A stretch of 64,000 nt of DNA from Tangfeifania diversioriginum (GCF_900141875.1 NZ_FQZE01000015.1:1-64000), one strand, 5' to 3'. Positions 8,622-18,369 are shown, counted from the stretch's first letter. Made by a program: numbers and translations. The notes: generated by a model not told the origin, from the sequence alone.

Positions 8622-9659
8622 ATGGAAATGTTCAGGTTTGCAAATATTGAATTGTTATGGGGGCTGCTCATTATTCCACTGCTGGCCCTTATTTTTGCCT
8701 GGTCGAGAATTGCCCGGAAGAGAGCATTGAAACGATTTGGCAAACAAGAAACCATCAGTGTTTTAATGCCGTTTACTTCAAAGAGCAGGCCTGTGTTTAA
8801 ATTCATCATGCTCATGCTCGCACTGGCATTTTTTATTGTTGGTGCTGCCCGCCCGCAATTTGGTTCAAAGCTAAAAAAGGTAAAACGCGAAGGCGTGGAA
8901 CTGATGATTGCCCTCGATGTATCAAACAGTATGATGGCAGAAGACATTGAACCCAACCGGCTGGAACGAGCCAAACGGGCCATCTCAAGGCTAGTTGACC
9001 GTTTGAGTGACGACAAAATCGGGCTCATTGTTTTTGCCGGCGATGCCTACATGCAGTTGCCTATTACCAGCGACTACAATTCGGCTAAACTGTTTTTAAA
9101 TTCAGTAAACACCCAGATAGTTCCAACGCAGGGAACGGCAATTGGTACAGCCATTCAAATGGGAATTCGATCGTTCACTCCCGAAGGCCAGTCCAACAAA
9201 GCCATTATTGTAATTACCGATGGTGAAAACCACGAAGACGACCCGGTGTCAGCAGCACAGGAAGCTGTGGGAAACGGAATTGTAGTACATACAATTGGAA
9301 TGGGTTTACCCTCGGGATCGCCTATACCAGTGCTTAAGGGCGGTCAGAAAGATTACATGAAAGACAAAAACGGCGAAGTGGTGATTACAAAATTGAACGA
9401 AACCATGCTGGAGAAAATTGCATCAACCGGAAACGGAATATACGTTCGGGCTAATAATGCACAGGTGGGGCTCAATGCCCTGTTCGACGAAATTAACAAA
9501 CTGGAAAAAGAAGAAATGGAAACACTGGTTTATTCCGAGTACGACGACCAGTTTCAGTACTTTTTTGCAATTGGATTGTTGTTATTGCTTCTGGAGTTTG
9601 TTACTCTTGAAAGAAAGAACAAATATTTAATGAAAGTAAACCTGTTTTCAACAAAATAA
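8622..9659 (+). CDS. batB: BatB, VWA-domain membrane protein
   Basis: 345 residues, homologous in layout to BatA: N-terminal helices (about 9-27 and 60-78), a VWA domain with MIDAS DVSNS (in ALDVSNSMMAED) and the ITDGENHEDD segment, and a C-terminal membrane helix (about 310-328). Presence of two adjacent VWA paralogues is the normal Bat organisation. The BatA and BatB VWA domains probably form a membrane complex acted on by the MoxR ATPase. Confidence 0.95.
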   Translation: MEMFRFANIELLWGLLIIPLLALIFAWSRIARKRALKRFGKQETISVLMPFTSKSRPVFKFIMLMLALAFFIVGAARPQFGSKLKKVKREGVELMIALDVSNSMMAEDIEPNRLERAKRAISRLVDRLSDDKIGLIVFAGDAYMQLPITSDYNSAKLFLNSVNTQIVPTQGTAIGTAIQMGIRSFTPEGQSNKAIIVITDGENHEDDPVSAAQEAVGNGIVVHTIGMGLPSGSPIPVLKGGQKDYMKDKNGEVVITKLNETMLEKIASTGNGIYVRANNAQVGLNALFDEINKLEKEEMETLVYSEYDDQFQYFFAIGLLLLLLEFVTLERKNKYLMKVNLFSTK

Positions 9660-9666
9660 AACAACT

Positions 9667-10440
9667 ATGATACGAACTATTTTATTCATACCATTACTGC
9701 TGATTTCAGTAGTTGTTTTCGGCCAAAACGAGCGCAAATTCGTTCGCAGCGGCAACCAACTTTACGAAGAGGCCCTGAAAGATACTTTGCAACTCGATAC
9801 GACAAAGTTCAGCCAGGCCGAAGAAGAATACCGCAAAGCACTGAATAAAAGGCCGGGGCATGAAAAATGGGAATTCAACCTGGCCGATGCCATGTATAAA
9901 CAGATGCGTTTTGATGAAGCCCAAAGAAAATTCAGTGAGCTGAGCGAAAAGCTGGAAACGCCGGAAGAACAGGCACGGGCTCTTCATAACCTGGGCAACA
10001 GCCAGCTGATGCAGGAAAAAATTGACGAAAGCATTGAATCGTATAAAAAAGCGCTGCGCAAAAAACCGGATGATATTGAAACAAAATACAACCTGGCTTT
10101 TGCTCAAATGCTGAAAAACCAGCAAGAGCAGCAGCAAAATCAGGATCAAAACCAGGATCAGCAACAAGACCAAAATCAGCAGCAACAGCAGCAGGATCAG
10201 AATAACCAGAATCAGCAGCAAAATCAGGATCAGCAAAAAAATCAACAAAATCAGCAAAATCAGCAAAATCAGGATCAGAACCAACAACAACAGCAGCAGC
10301 AACAACAAAACAAAATTTCGAGACAAGATGCGGAACAGTTGCTGCAGGCATTGCAAAACGATGAGCGCGATATTCAGGAAAAAGTAAAAAAAGAGAAAGC
10401 AGCCAAAGCACGCAAATCGAATGTTGAAAAAGAATGGTAG
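9667..10440 (+). CDS. batC: BatC, TPR protein with long Gln/Asn tract
   Basis: 257 residues: a signal peptide (ends VFGQ), two or three TPR-like units (about 30-145), a ~65-residue tract made almost only of Gln, Asn and Asp (residues 151-215), and a short charged tail. BatC proteins are periplasmic TPR scaffolds of the Bat complex. Low-complexity Q/N linkers are common in them, though this one is long. The next coding frame overlaps the stop codon if its upstream ATG is used. Confidence 0.92.
   Translation: MIRTILFIPLLLISVVVFGQNERKFVRSGNQLYEEALKDTLQLDTTKFSQAEEEYRKALNKRPGHEKWEFNLADAMYKQMRFDEAQRKFSELSEKLETPEEQARALHNLGNSQLMQEKIDESIESYKKALRKKPDDIETKYNLAFAQMLKNQQEQQQNQDQNQDQQQDQNQQQQQQDQNNQNQQQNQDQQKNQQNQQNQQNQDQNQQQQQQQQQNKISRQDAEQLLQALQNDERDIQEKVKKEKAAKARKSNVEKEW
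10117..10311 (+). repeat. CAG/CAA/AAT-rich low-complexity tract in batC
   Basis: About 65 codons of CAR (Gln), AAY (Asn) and GAY (Asp), with internal repeats such as CAAAATCAGCAAAATCAGC. The mix of CAG and CAA rather than a pure run suggests selection on the protein, although slippage may vary its length. Confidence 0.85.
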
Positions 10441-10463
10441 TTCAACGCTTACAAGCAGATAAG

Positions 10464-12278
10464 ATGATAAAGAAACTAATTACATATTTTTTATTTTTCA
10501 TTTTGACCGCGGGGGTGTCGGCCGAACAAACCAAATTTGAAATGTCGGCGCCCAACGCGGTAGAAATGGGAAAACAATTCCGGCTCTCTTTTACACTGAA
10601 CGAAAGAGGAAGCAACCTGCAACTGCCACCGGGCCTTACTGACAATTTTGATGTATTAATGGGGCCAAGCACCGGCCAGTCAACCCGCATGCAATCCATT
10701 AACGGCCGCACAACCACCGAAGTAACATTTTCTTACACCTATATTTTGCGTGCCAAAGAAACGGGAACATTTGAAATCAGACCTGCCACAATTGAAGTTG
10801 GCGGGGACGTTTTTGAGTCGAATTCACTGAAAATACAAGTGGTTAAGGCCAAGCAGCAATCCACACCGCAATCACAACCTCAGGGCGAAGGAGAACAACA
10901 ATCAGTTGATTTGGGTGGCGAAAACCTGTTTGTCAGGGTTGAAATGAACAAACAAAATGTGTTCAGGGGCGAGCAAATCATTGCTACTGTAAAATTGTAT
11001 GTCAGCCCCGACATTCCGGTTTCAGGATTCGACGAGGTAAATCTTCCTACTTTTGAAGGATTTTATACCCAGGACATTGAAATACCGCAGCAAATTAATT
11101 TTTCGCGCGAAGTTTACAACGACCGTATTTACCAGGTTGGAATCCTGAAAAAAACGGTGCTCTTCCCGCAACAAAACGGGAAAATAACGGTTGAACCTTT
11201 CAGCATGTCACTGCTCGTGCAGCAACGGGTTAGGCAGCGCAGTTTCTTCGACGATTTTTTTAGCGGAGTACGCACCGTAAAAACCACCGTTACCAGCGAT
11301 CCTGTTTCGGTAAATGTAAAAGACCTGCCGCCCGAACCTGCCAACTATTACGGTGGCGTGGGTAATTTCAATATTTCTTCGGAAATCAATAATGAAAACA
11401 TTACTACAAACGATGCAGTTACACTCAAAGTAACCATCAGCGGCTCCGGCAATATCAGGTTGATAAGAACGCCAGAACTGGAGCTTCCAACCGATTTTGA
11501 AGTTTACGATCCGCGCTCAAACGATAATGTACAAACTTCGGACAACGGAGTGTCAGGCACAAAAACAGTAGAATACCTGTTCCAGCCCCGTTTCGAAGGT
11601 GATTACACCATCCCGTCGGTGGAGTTCGCTTATTTCAATCCGGCCACAGGACGGTATGTCACCAAAGCAACAAGGGAACATTCGCTACACGTTACAAAAG
11701 GCACGGACCAACCGGGGGCTGTGGTCAGCAGCACACGGCGTGAAGATCTTCAGCTGATTGGACAGGATATCCGGTATATAAAACAGGGAAATCCGTCATT
11801 GCGTGAAAAAGGATTCACTTTTTTTGGAACTCCGCTCTTTTATTCCGTATATGGAGGTAGTGCTTTGTTATTTCTTGCGCTGATTGCCGTTTACCGCAAA
11901 AAAGCACGCGAAAATGCCAATGCTGCACTCGTGCGAAATAAAAAAGCCAACCGCATTGCTGTCAAGCGATTGAAAACAGCTGCAGGGTTCATGAAAAAGA
12001 ATGAAAATGAAGCTTTCCACGAAGCTATCCTGAAAGCTTTCTGGGGCTATTTAAGCGATAAACTGGGGATTCCGGTGGCCAATCTGAACCGCGACAGTGC
12101 AGTGGAAAGCTTGCAGCAGCGAAATGTGGAAGAAGCCCTGGTAAATGACTTTGTGGACATTATCGAACAGTGCGAGTTTGCACAGTATGCCCCGTCGGAA
12201 GGTTCAGAAGCCCGAAGCGACCTGTATAAAAAAGCCGTTTCGACCATGAGCAAATTGGAAAAACAGATAAAAAAGTAA
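10464..12278 (+). CDS. batD: BatD, periplasmic beta-domain membrane protein
   Basis: About 604 residues from the ATG at 10464, which starts a proper signal peptide (MIKKLITYFLFFILTAGVSA); an upstream ATG at 10434 overlaps batC and is less likely. The long beta-rich periplasmic part (about 25-435) includes the motif VSFSYTYILRA-like (FSYTYILRAKETGTF) typical of BatD/oxygen-tolerance domains. One transmembrane segment (about 455-475) and a cytoplasmic helical domain follow. The cytoplasmic part shares the layout of the 6605-7606 protein. Fits the BatD family in length. Confidence 0.93.
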   Translation: MIKKLITYFLFFILTAGVSAEQTKFEMSAPNAVEMGKQFRLSFTLNERGSNLQLPPGLTDNFDVLMGPSTGQSTRMQSINGRTTTEVTFSYTYILRAKETGTFEIRPATIEVGGDVFESNSLKIQVVKAKQQSTPQSQPQGEGEQQSVDLGGENLFVRVEMNKQNVFRGEQIIATVKLYVSPDIPVSGFDEVNLPTFEGFYTQDIEIPQQINFSREVYNDRIYQVGILKKTVLFPQQNGKITVEPFSMSLLVQQRVRQRSFFDDFFSGVRTVKTTVTSDPVSVNVKDLPPEPANYYGGVGNFNISSEINNENITTNDAVTLKVTISGSGNIRLIRTPELELPTDFEVYDPRSNDNVQTSDNGVSGTKTVEYLFQPRFEGDYTIPSVEFAYFNPATGRYVTKATREHSLHVTKGTDQPGAVVSSTRREDLQLIGQDIRYIKQGNPSLREKGFTFFGTPLFYSVYGGSALLFLALIAVYRKKARENANAALVRNKKANRIAVKRLKTAAGFMKKNENEAFHEAILKAFWGYLSDKLGIPVANLNRDSAVESLQQRNVEEALVNDFVDIIEQCEFAQYAPSEGSEARSDLYKKAVSTMSKLEKQIKK

Positions 12279-12285
12279 CTGTAAG

Positions 12286-13059
12286 ATGCTTAAACAATTA
12301 TTGAAAAAATATGGCTTTATATGGATTTGGATTTTTTTGGTCCTGAATTCATCAGCACAGGACTCCACGCAGCTCCTGTGGGAGAAAGCCAATGCCTACT
12401 ACACTACGGAAGAATTTCAACAGGCAATTTCGGCTTATGAGCAAATTTTGCAGGAGGGGCAGGAATCGGCCAAACTCTATTTTAATCTTGCCAATGCTTA
12501 CTATAAAACCGGCGATGTAAATAACGCCATTTTAAATTACGAACGTGCCAAACTGCTGGCCCCGCAGGATGAAGACATCCAGTTCAATCTCGATTTGGCC
12601 AACCAATCGGTGGTAACCGAAATTGAAGCCCTGCCCCAGCCTTTTTTCGTGCGCTGGCGCAGCCGGGTGGTCAACCAGTTCACTGCCGATTCCTGGTCGT
12701 TTATCAGTATCGGTGCGTTTATTCTATTCCTTGGCCTACTTGCGCTGTTTATTTTTAGTAAACGGGCGGGCCTGAAACGGCTGGCATTCTGGCTGGGTAT
12801 TTTCGCCATTATTTTTTCCGGGTTCACTTACTCTTTCGCTGACCGTCAAAAAAAGAAGATAGAAAACCGAAACCATGCCATTGTATTTTGCCCAAGGGTA
12901 ACAGTTAAAAGTGCCCCGTCACAAACCGGCACCGACCTTTTCTTGCTTTACGAAGGCGTTAAAGTACAGATATCGGACAGTGCCAGCACCTGGAAAGAAA
13001 TCAGGTTATCCGACGGAAATGTGGGCTGGCTGCCCGATTCATGTATCGTAAAAATTTAA
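12286..13059 (+). CDS. batE: BatE, TPR and SH3-like membrane protein
   Basis: 257 residues: signal peptide (ends NSSAQ), TPR repeats (about 30-100, e.g. AKLYFNLANAYYKTGDVNNA), two membrane helices (about 138-160 and 165-185), and a C-terminal bacterial SH3-like domain (about 200-257, ending WLPDSCIVKI). It begins seven bases after batD. It completes the Bat set in the usual order. Confidence 0.93.
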   Translation: MLKQLLKKYGFIWIWIFLVLNSSAQDSTQLLWEKANAYYTTEEFQQAISAYEQILQEGQESAKLYFNLANAYYKTGDVNNAILNYERAKLLAPQDEDIQFNLDLANQSVVTEIEALPQPFFVRWRSRVVNQFTADSWSFISIGAFILFLGLLALFIFSKRAGLKRLAFWLGIFAIIFSGFTYSFADRQKKKIENRNHAIVFCPRVTVKSAPSQTGTDLFLLYEGVKVQISDSASTWKEIRLSDGNVGWLPDSCIVKI

Positions 13060-13061
13060 TC

Positions 13062-13808
13062 ATGGAAAATGATTTTAAACTGGCCGTCCTCATCGATGGT
13101 GACAACATTCCCAGCGCCTACGTAAAAGAGATGATGGAAGAAATTGCCAAGTATGGTAATCCTACAATAAAGCGCATTTACGGCGACTGGACCAAACCGT
13201 TTCTGTCGAAATGGAAAAACCTACTGCTCGAAAATGCCATCACTCCCATTCAGCAATATGGCTACACAACCGGTAAAAATGCCACCGACTCGGCCATGAT
13301 TATCGATGCCATGGACATTCTTTACAGCGAAAAAGTAAATGGTTTTTGCCTGGTGTCGAGCGACAGCGATTTTACACGACTGGCCACACGGTTGCGCGAA
13401 GCAGGAATGAAAGTATATGGCATTGGCGAAAAGAAAACTCCCGATCCGTTTATTGTAGCCTGTGATAAATTCATTTACATTGAAATTCTCCAAAACAGAA
13501 CGAAAGAGACTGAAGGCAGCACAACAACCGACAAGCCCGTCAAAAAAAGTCAGGTTGATAAAATTACACCCAAAGTGGTCAAACTTATTTCTTCCACAAT
13601 CTCCGACCTGGCCGACGACGACGGCTGGGCGTTTTTGGGTGACGTGGGCAGCCTGCTCCAAAAAAAGCAGCCCAATTTCGATTCGCGTAATTATGGCTTC
13701 GAGAAACTCACCCCTCTCATCGACTCCATCGGAAAATTCGAAATCGACCAACGCGACAGTTCCAGAGGAAAATTCAAACTAATTTACGTGCGAAATAAAA
13801 AACGGTAG
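13062..13808 (+). CDS. NYN-domain (LabA/DUF88-like) protein with C-terminal LOTUS/OST-HTH domain
   Basis: About 248 residues from ATG at 13062 (two bases after the batE stop); the longer frame from 13041 lies within batE and is rejected. The NYN (PIN-like) nuclease fold carries the acidic residues in LIDGDNIP, TDSAMIIDAMDIL and VSSDSDFTRLATRLRE, expected to bind Mg2+ for RNA cleavage. The C-terminal ~75 residues (WAFLGDVGSLLQKKQPNF) match the OST-HTH/LOTUS module, an RNA-binding winged helix. Probably an RNA-directed nuclease. Its attachment to the Bat operon may just be read-through. Confidence 0.88.
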   Translation: MENDFKLAVLIDGDNIPSAYVKEMMEEIAKYGNPTIKRIYGDWTKPFLSKWKNLLLENAITPIQQYGYTTGKNATDSAMIIDAMDILYSEKVNGFCLVSSDSDFTRLATRLREAGMKVYGIGEKKTPDPFIVACDKFIYIEILQNRTKETEGSTTTDKPVKKSQVDKITPKVVKLISSTISDLADDDGWAFLGDVGSLLQKKQPNFDSRNYGFEKLTPLIDSIGKFEIDQRDSSRGKFKLIYVRNKKR

Positions 13809-13835
13809 TATAATCAATGATACAATTACTGTCTA

Positions 13836-14054
13836 TTAAATATCTCTTTCCCATTCTTCTCTGATATTGGCTATATGTTTTTTAAGTTTTTGAGCTGTTT
13901 CTTTTGAAATAGCTCCTGAAAATCTTTCAGAATTTTTCTTTGTTCTCTGCGTGTATCCACTTCTTACAATTTTAATGATATGCATACTCTCAAGACTTTC
14001 AAGTAAAGTAAGCGCTTGATCATTTTTAATTTCAACTGTTACTGTCTTCATCAT
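13836..14054 (-). CDS. Antitoxin-like small protein (orphan)
   Basis: About 72 residues. It starts MMKTVTVEIKNDQALTLLE, a beta-strand/helix N-terminus resembling many small Bacteroidota antitoxin-like proteins, with a basic central region and a helical acidic C-terminus (NIREEWERDI). The ATG pair at 14054/14051 follows a GCAGGGA ribosome-binding site; an upstream in-frame TTG at 14063 is less likely. No toxin gene lies next to it (the neighbours are the NYN gene and pfkA), so it is an orphan antitoxin or a free-standing regulator. Confidence 0.6.
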   Translation of the reverse strand: MMKTVTVEIKNDQALTLLESLESMHIIKIVRSGYTQRTKKNSERFSGAISKETAQKLKKHIANIREEWERDI

Positions 14055-14256
14055 TCCCTGCAATTATGTTTTCTGATTACGTACAAAAACATTACCATAA
14101 CTCAAACAAAGATACAATTCTTTTAGTTTTCGAGATATAGGTTGTAGTTACCAATGCATAATTAAATATGCAAAAACAACTGCTTTGGTTTCGCACAAAC
14201 GTGGGATTATTGCTAAATTGCACACCCAAATAAACAACATAAATTCAAACTAATTT

Positions 14257-15273
14257 ATGTCAGAAATAAAAAACAGTAACACTCCGGCAAATCCCCAAGA
14301 CATTAAAAAAATTGCCCTGCTTACTTCTGGTGGAGATGCCCCCGGGATGAACGCTGCCATTAGGGCCATTGTGAGAAGTGCCATTTATTATAACCTGAAA
14401 GTTGTTGGTGTAAAAAACGGCTTTTCCGGGCTAATCAACAACGACTTTATTGAAATGAAATCGCACTCGGTTTCCAAAATTATTTCACGCGGCGGAACCA
14501 TACTGAAATCATCCCGCTGTCCCGAATTCAAAATGCAACAAGGAAGGGAGCGCGCATTCAATAATATGAAAGCAGCCGGAATCGATGCGTTGATTGTTAA
14601 CGGAGGAGATGGCTCCTTCCGCGGTGCCGACCTGCTTTACAAAGAGTTCGGGATTCCGGTTATCGGTATTCCCTGCACCATCGATAACGACATTTACGGA
14701 ACCGACTTTACCATCGGTTTCGATTCGGCAATAAATACAGTAATCAGGGCTGTGGACAATATCAGAGACACGGCAGAATCGCACAATATACTTTTTTTCG
14801 TGGAAGTGATGGGGCGCCATTCCGGCTTCATCGCACTTAACTCTTCCATTGCCAGCGGCGCAGAAGCCACTTTGCTGCCCGAAATCCAGACTGACATCGA
14901 CCAGCTTTGTCATTTTATGGAAATGGAGCGGCGGAAAAACAAAACCTCGGGGATTGTAATTGTAGCCGAAGGTGACGAAGAAGGTGGTGCCGCTGAAATA
15001 GCACAAAAAGTGAAACAACGGCTTCCCAATTACGAAACACGGGTTACAACGCTGGGGCATATTCAGCGTGGCGGCTCTCCCAGTTGCAACGACAGAGTAC
15101 TGGCAAGTCTTTTGGGACATGCTGCTGTTAAGGGATTGCTCGAAGGCAAAACAGGCCTGATGGCCGGACAAGTAAACCGGGAAATCGTTTTTACCCCGCT
15201 GGAAGAAGCTTATACAAAACGCGACAAAATTGATAAAAACTGGATTGAAATCAGTAAGATAATTTCGATGTAG
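14257..15273 (+). CDS. pfkA: 6-phosphofructokinase
   Basis: 338 residues; ATP (or PPi)-dependent phosphorylation of fructose 6-phosphate to fructose 1,6-bisphosphate, the committing step of glycolysis. The family motifs are complete: TSGGDAPGMNAAIRAIVRSA (nucleotide loop), GGDGSFRGA, the catalytic TIDNDIYGTD, the fructose-phosphate-binding VMGRHSGFIAL, and GHIQRGGSPS. The GGDGS form with Gly before Ser fits ATP-type enzymes, but donor choice cannot be settled by eye. Slightly longer than the ~320-residue E. coli enzyme because of an N-terminal extension. Stands alone, convergent with the SNF2 gene. Confidence 0.96.
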   Translation: MSEIKNSNTPANPQDIKKIALLTSGGDAPGMNAAIRAIVRSAIYYNLKVVGVKNGFSGLINNDFIEMKSHSVSKIISRGGTILKSSRCPEFKMQQGRERAFNNMKAAGIDALIVNGGDGSFRGADLLYKEFGIPVIGIPCTIDNDIYGTDFTIGFDSAINTVIRAVDNIRDTAESHNILFFVEVMGRHSGFIALNSSIASGAEATLLPEIQTDIDQLCHFMEMERRKNKTSGIVIVAEGDEEGGAAEIAQKVKQRLPNYETRVTTLGHIQRGGSPSCNDRVLASLLGHAAVKGLLEGKTGLMAGQVNREIVFTPLEEAYTKRDKIDKNWIEISKIISM

Positions 15274-15281
15274 ATCATTAC

Positions 15282-15310
15282 CCGTCAAGCGGATTGAAGC
15301 CGCTGGACGG
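15282..15310. terminator. Inverted repeat between convergent pfkA and SNF2 genes
   Basis: CCGTC-AA-GCGG and CCGC-TG-GACGG pair as a stem interrupted by one internal mismatch, with a 7-base loop. It occupies the 41-base gap between two convergent genes and may act as a shared transcription stop, but no T-run follows on either strand. Confidence 0.5.
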
Positions 15311-15314
15311 ATAA

Positions 15315-18251
15315 CTACTTCAGCAAACTCAGAATTTCATCTTTGGTTACCTCCTGTAACGGATTATTTGAATTGATAAATTGTTCGGCCAGTGAATTTT
15401 TGCGTCCCTGCAACAGTTGAATTTTTTCTTCGATGGAATTTTCGGTAATAAACCGGTAAACAAACACGTGCTTTTTCTGGCCAATACGGTGCGCACGACT
15501 GATGGCCTGATTTTCGGCCGCAGGGTTCCACCACGGATCGATTATAAACACGTAATCGGCACCGGTGAGGTTCAGCCCTACTCCACCAGCTTTCAGCGAA
15601 ATCAAAAAAATCCGCTTGTCGGGCTCTTCCTGAAACTGCCGGATAACTTCACCACGATTGGATGTTTGCCCGGTGAGCATGCTGTATTTCCAGTGGTTCT
15701 GTTCAATTTTGGTTTTCAGCAGTTCCAGGTGTTTTACAAACGACGAAAAAATCAATACTTTATGTTTTTCAGCCATCAGGTTTTCAAGCATCAGAAAAAT
15801 CTCCTCAAATTTGCCCGATTCTGCCTCTGTACCATCTTCCAGCAATTGCGGATGATTGGCCAGCTGACGCAGTTTGGTCAGCCCCTGCAAAATAATCATG
15901 GCTGATTTATTCACACCGTTCTCTTCAATGCTGCTGAGAATGGAGTTGCGGATAACGGATTTTTCACGCTCGTAGGTTTTTTGCTGGCTGCCGGCCATTT
16001 CGCATAAAATAACCTGTTCCATCAACGGCGGCAGGTCTTTGGCCACTTCTTCCTTGGTGCGCCGAAGAATAAACGGCCGGATAAGAATTTGCAGCTTTTC
16101 CTGCGGCTCCTTTTTATTATGCTTTTCAATGGGAGTAATAAAATAGCGCCTGAAAAACGCCAGGTTGCCCAACATTCCTTTGTTTAGAAAATTTATTTGC
16201 GACCACAAATCGGACAGCGAATTTTCGATGGGGGTGCCCGTAAGCACAAGCTTGTATTTTGAATTCAGTTTTAAAACAGATTTGTACGTTTTAGAAGAAG
16301 GATTTTTCACGTACTGGCTTTCGTCCAGTATCAGGTAAAAAAATTCATGTTTCGATAAGAAAGCGGAATCGTTTCGCAAGGTGCCGTAAGTGGTGAGGAT
16401 TACATCGTAAAAACGGATCATCTGCTCCATTTCTTCTGCTTTTTTACGCTGTGCCCCCACATGCTTGTAAACTTTCAGCGAAGGAGTGAATTTTTTTATT
16501 TCTCCCTCCCAGTTGTGAACCAGCGAAGTGGGCAGCACAATCATACTGGCCGGCTGGAAAGTATCGTTTCTTTTTCCGGTTGAGAATAAATCGAGCTGAC
16601 CGCCAACAGCCACAGGATGAACTGAATTAACATCACCTTTCGGGCGTTTCAGTTTTAAGAGCAGTGCCAGCGTTTGCAGGGTTTTTCCCAGCCCCATATC
16701 ATCAGCCAGACAGCCACCAAAACTGTTTTTATGCAGTCCGTACAACCAGCGAAACCCGGTTTCCTGGTAACTTCGCAAACTGGCTTTCATGTCTTCGGGT
16801 AATTCAACTTCTGCGGTGCTTTTATTCAGCTTCTGAAACTTATCAAGAAACGATTTATCGTTGGGTTTTAAAACCCGGCCCAGCAATGCGTAATGATGTT
16901 TGCTGAATTGCATTTTTTCGCCTTTCCCTTGTGCAAAAGGCATTAAGGTTTTATAACGGGCAAACCACTCTTCGGGCAATACAGCAATTTCGCCATTGGG
17001 AAGTTCAAACTCACGAATGTCGTTTAAAATGTGGTTTTTCAGTTTGATAAACGGAATTTTAAATTCGCCAAACTGAACTGTGGCATAAACATCGAACCAG
17101 TCATCGGTTTCTTTGGTCTCAAGATCGAGGTGCTGTTCTCCCGTAAAATATTTCTTTTCCAGTTTCGCCTGCTCAATTTTTACCCCTGCAGCATTTAACT
17201 GCGGTTTATTGGTATTGAGCCAGTTGATGAGAAAGTAAAATGCATTGGTTTTTTCCAGCAGTTCCATTCCCTTCACAGAAAAATAGCCACCTGAAATTTT
17301 CAAACCGGCTTTTTTCAATTTGTTTTCAATTCGTTTCTCCCACTCAAAATCGCGTTGAATTTTGCGAAATACAAAACGCCCGTTTATTTTTTCCTGCTGA
17401 ACTGAAATTACTTTTTCATCGTTGGACAAAAAAGTTTTGTCATCATACCGGAATTTCAAAACAAAACAGGGTTCATATTTTAAATTGTACTCCACCGAAA
17501 GCAGAGCCACTTTTTCAGCTACATCTTCCACAATGTCAAACCCTTCGGCTTCCACATCGAAATCGCGAATTGTTTTGCGGACAAAACCTCCGTAATACTT
17601 CTCCTCTATGGAGTTGGGCACCGAAACAGCCTCTTTTTCAAAAAACGGAACCAGTTTTTTGGCATCCAGCTTTTCAAAAGCTACAAGACGGGCACGCTGC
17701 AAAATCATGCAGGGGTTGTTGGTTACAATTTTGATGTTCCGGTTTTGCAGCGGGAGTTCCTTTTCATCGAGAAATACTTTTAACCGGTAGCGGGTTTCTG
17801 TTTCGGTTCGCTTAAAATAGAAAACAGGACGTGCAAACAGGGGCTGCACCTTAATTTCGTCTTCATCGTATAAATTGGAGTATTTCACCTGTTTGTTGAA
17901 AAGACGCACCGGGCTCAACATTAAAATGGACACCACCTGAAACATGCATTTTTCAATAAACGGAGATACCTGCTTTTCGAACCAGGCGGGTTCAAGCTTC
18001 GAATAAAATTCGGAAACGCTGCCAGCCCGTGAAAATTTTTTCACCAGGTTTTCATCGCTGTATTTTTCAATGATCTCAACCAGCTCTTTCTCGTAGGGTT
18101 TCAGAGATAATTCAGAATCGTCCAAATCACGCTTTTTCACATGCCGTTCAATGGTGTAAAACTTATCCTTTTCGTGAATAATGTAAGGCAAAAAAACGTT
18201 ACCTAAATAGCGATGCTGCGTTAAAGCAATAATGAATTCGTTTTGGTTCAT
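15315..18251 (-). CDS. SNF2-family DNA helicase/ATPase
   Basis: About 978 residues from ATG at 18251 (an in-frame TTG ten codons upstream is rejected). A ~480-residue N-terminal region of SNF2-associated type precedes the ATPase. The SNF2 core has Walker A DDMGLGKTLQTLALL, a DEAH-like box written LILDESQ, motif III LTGTPIENSLSDLW, and the helicase C lobe with LKAGGVGLNLTGADYVF, DPWWNPAAENQAISRAHRIGQ. Bacterial SNF2 proteins translocate on double-stranded DNA and affect transcription or repair; the precise role is unknown. No methylase or other defence partner is adjacent, so a housekeeping role is more likely. Confidence 0.93.
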   Translation of the reverse strand: MNQNEFIIALTQHRYLGNVFLPYIIHEKDKFYTIERHVKKRDLDDSELSLKPYEKELVEIIEKYSDENLVKKFSRAGSVSEFYSKLEPAWFEKQVSPFIEKCMFQVVSILMLSPVRLFNKQVKYSNLYDEDEIKVQPLFARPVFYFKRTETETRYRLKVFLDEKELPLQNRNIKIVTNNPCMILQRARLVAFEKLDAKKLVPFFEKEAVSVPNSIEEKYYGGFVRKTIRDFDVEAEGFDIVEDVAEKVALLSVEYNLKYEPCFVLKFRYDDKTFLSNDEKVISVQQEKINGRFVFRKIQRDFEWEKRIENKLKKAGLKISGGYFSVKGMELLEKTNAFYFLINWLNTNKPQLNAAGVKIEQAKLEKKYFTGEQHLDLETKETDDWFDVYATVQFGEFKIPFIKLKNHILNDIREFELPNGEIAVLPEEWFARYKTLMPFAQGKGEKMQFSKHHYALLGRVLKPNDKSFLDKFQKLNKSTAEVELPEDMKASLRSYQETGFRWLYGLHKNSFGGCLADDMGLGKTLQTLALLLKLKRPKGDVNSVHPVAVGGQLDLFSTGKRNDTFQPASMIVLPTSLVHNWEGEIKKFTPSLKVYKHVGAQRKKAEEMEQMIRFYDVILTTYGTLRNDSAFLSKHEFFYLILDESQYVKNPSSKTYKSVLKLNSKYKLVLTGTPIENSLSDLWSQINFLNKGMLGNLAFFRRYFITPIEKHNKKEPQEKLQILIRPFILRRTKEEVAKDLPPLMEQVILCEMAGSQQKTYEREKSVIRNSILSSIEENGVNKSAMIILQGLTKLRQLANHPQLLEDGTEAESGKFEEIFLMLENLMAEKHKVLIFSSFVKHLELLKTKIEQNHWKYSMLTGQTSNRGEVIRQFQEEPDKRIFLISLKAGGVGLNLTGADYVFIIDPWWNPAAENQAISRAHRIGQKKHVFVYRFITENSIEEKIQLLQGRKNSLAEQFINSNNPLQEVTKDEILSLLK

Positions 18252-18338
18252 TAAAAACTGTTTTGTAAAAGCAAACCTCAAATATAATCAGACTTGCCCG
18301 TTTTCAGGCCATTCCTTCCTGATGTTTAAGTTAAATCC

Positions 18339-18369
18339 TTTGCCCGGCGGGGCTAATTTTTTATCTTTA
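18339..18369 (+). promoter_or_regulatory. Bacteroidota sigma-ABfr-type promoter of the CBM9-like gene
   Basis: TTTG (18339-18342), a 19-base spacer and TATCTTTA (18362-18369) fit the -33/-7 consensus TTTG-N19-TAnnTTTG with one mismatch. Transcription would begin only a few bases before the ATG at 18383, giving a very short leader. Confidence 0.65.

Noticed and set aside
10117-10311. CRISPR-like or mini-satellite repeat
   Set aside because: It is the in-frame Gln/Asn codon tract of batC with no spacer structure.
15315-18251. SNF2 gene as part of a defence island (DISARM/BREX-like)
   Set aside because: No methylase, PLD or other partner genes; pfkA and a CBM9-like gene are neighbours.
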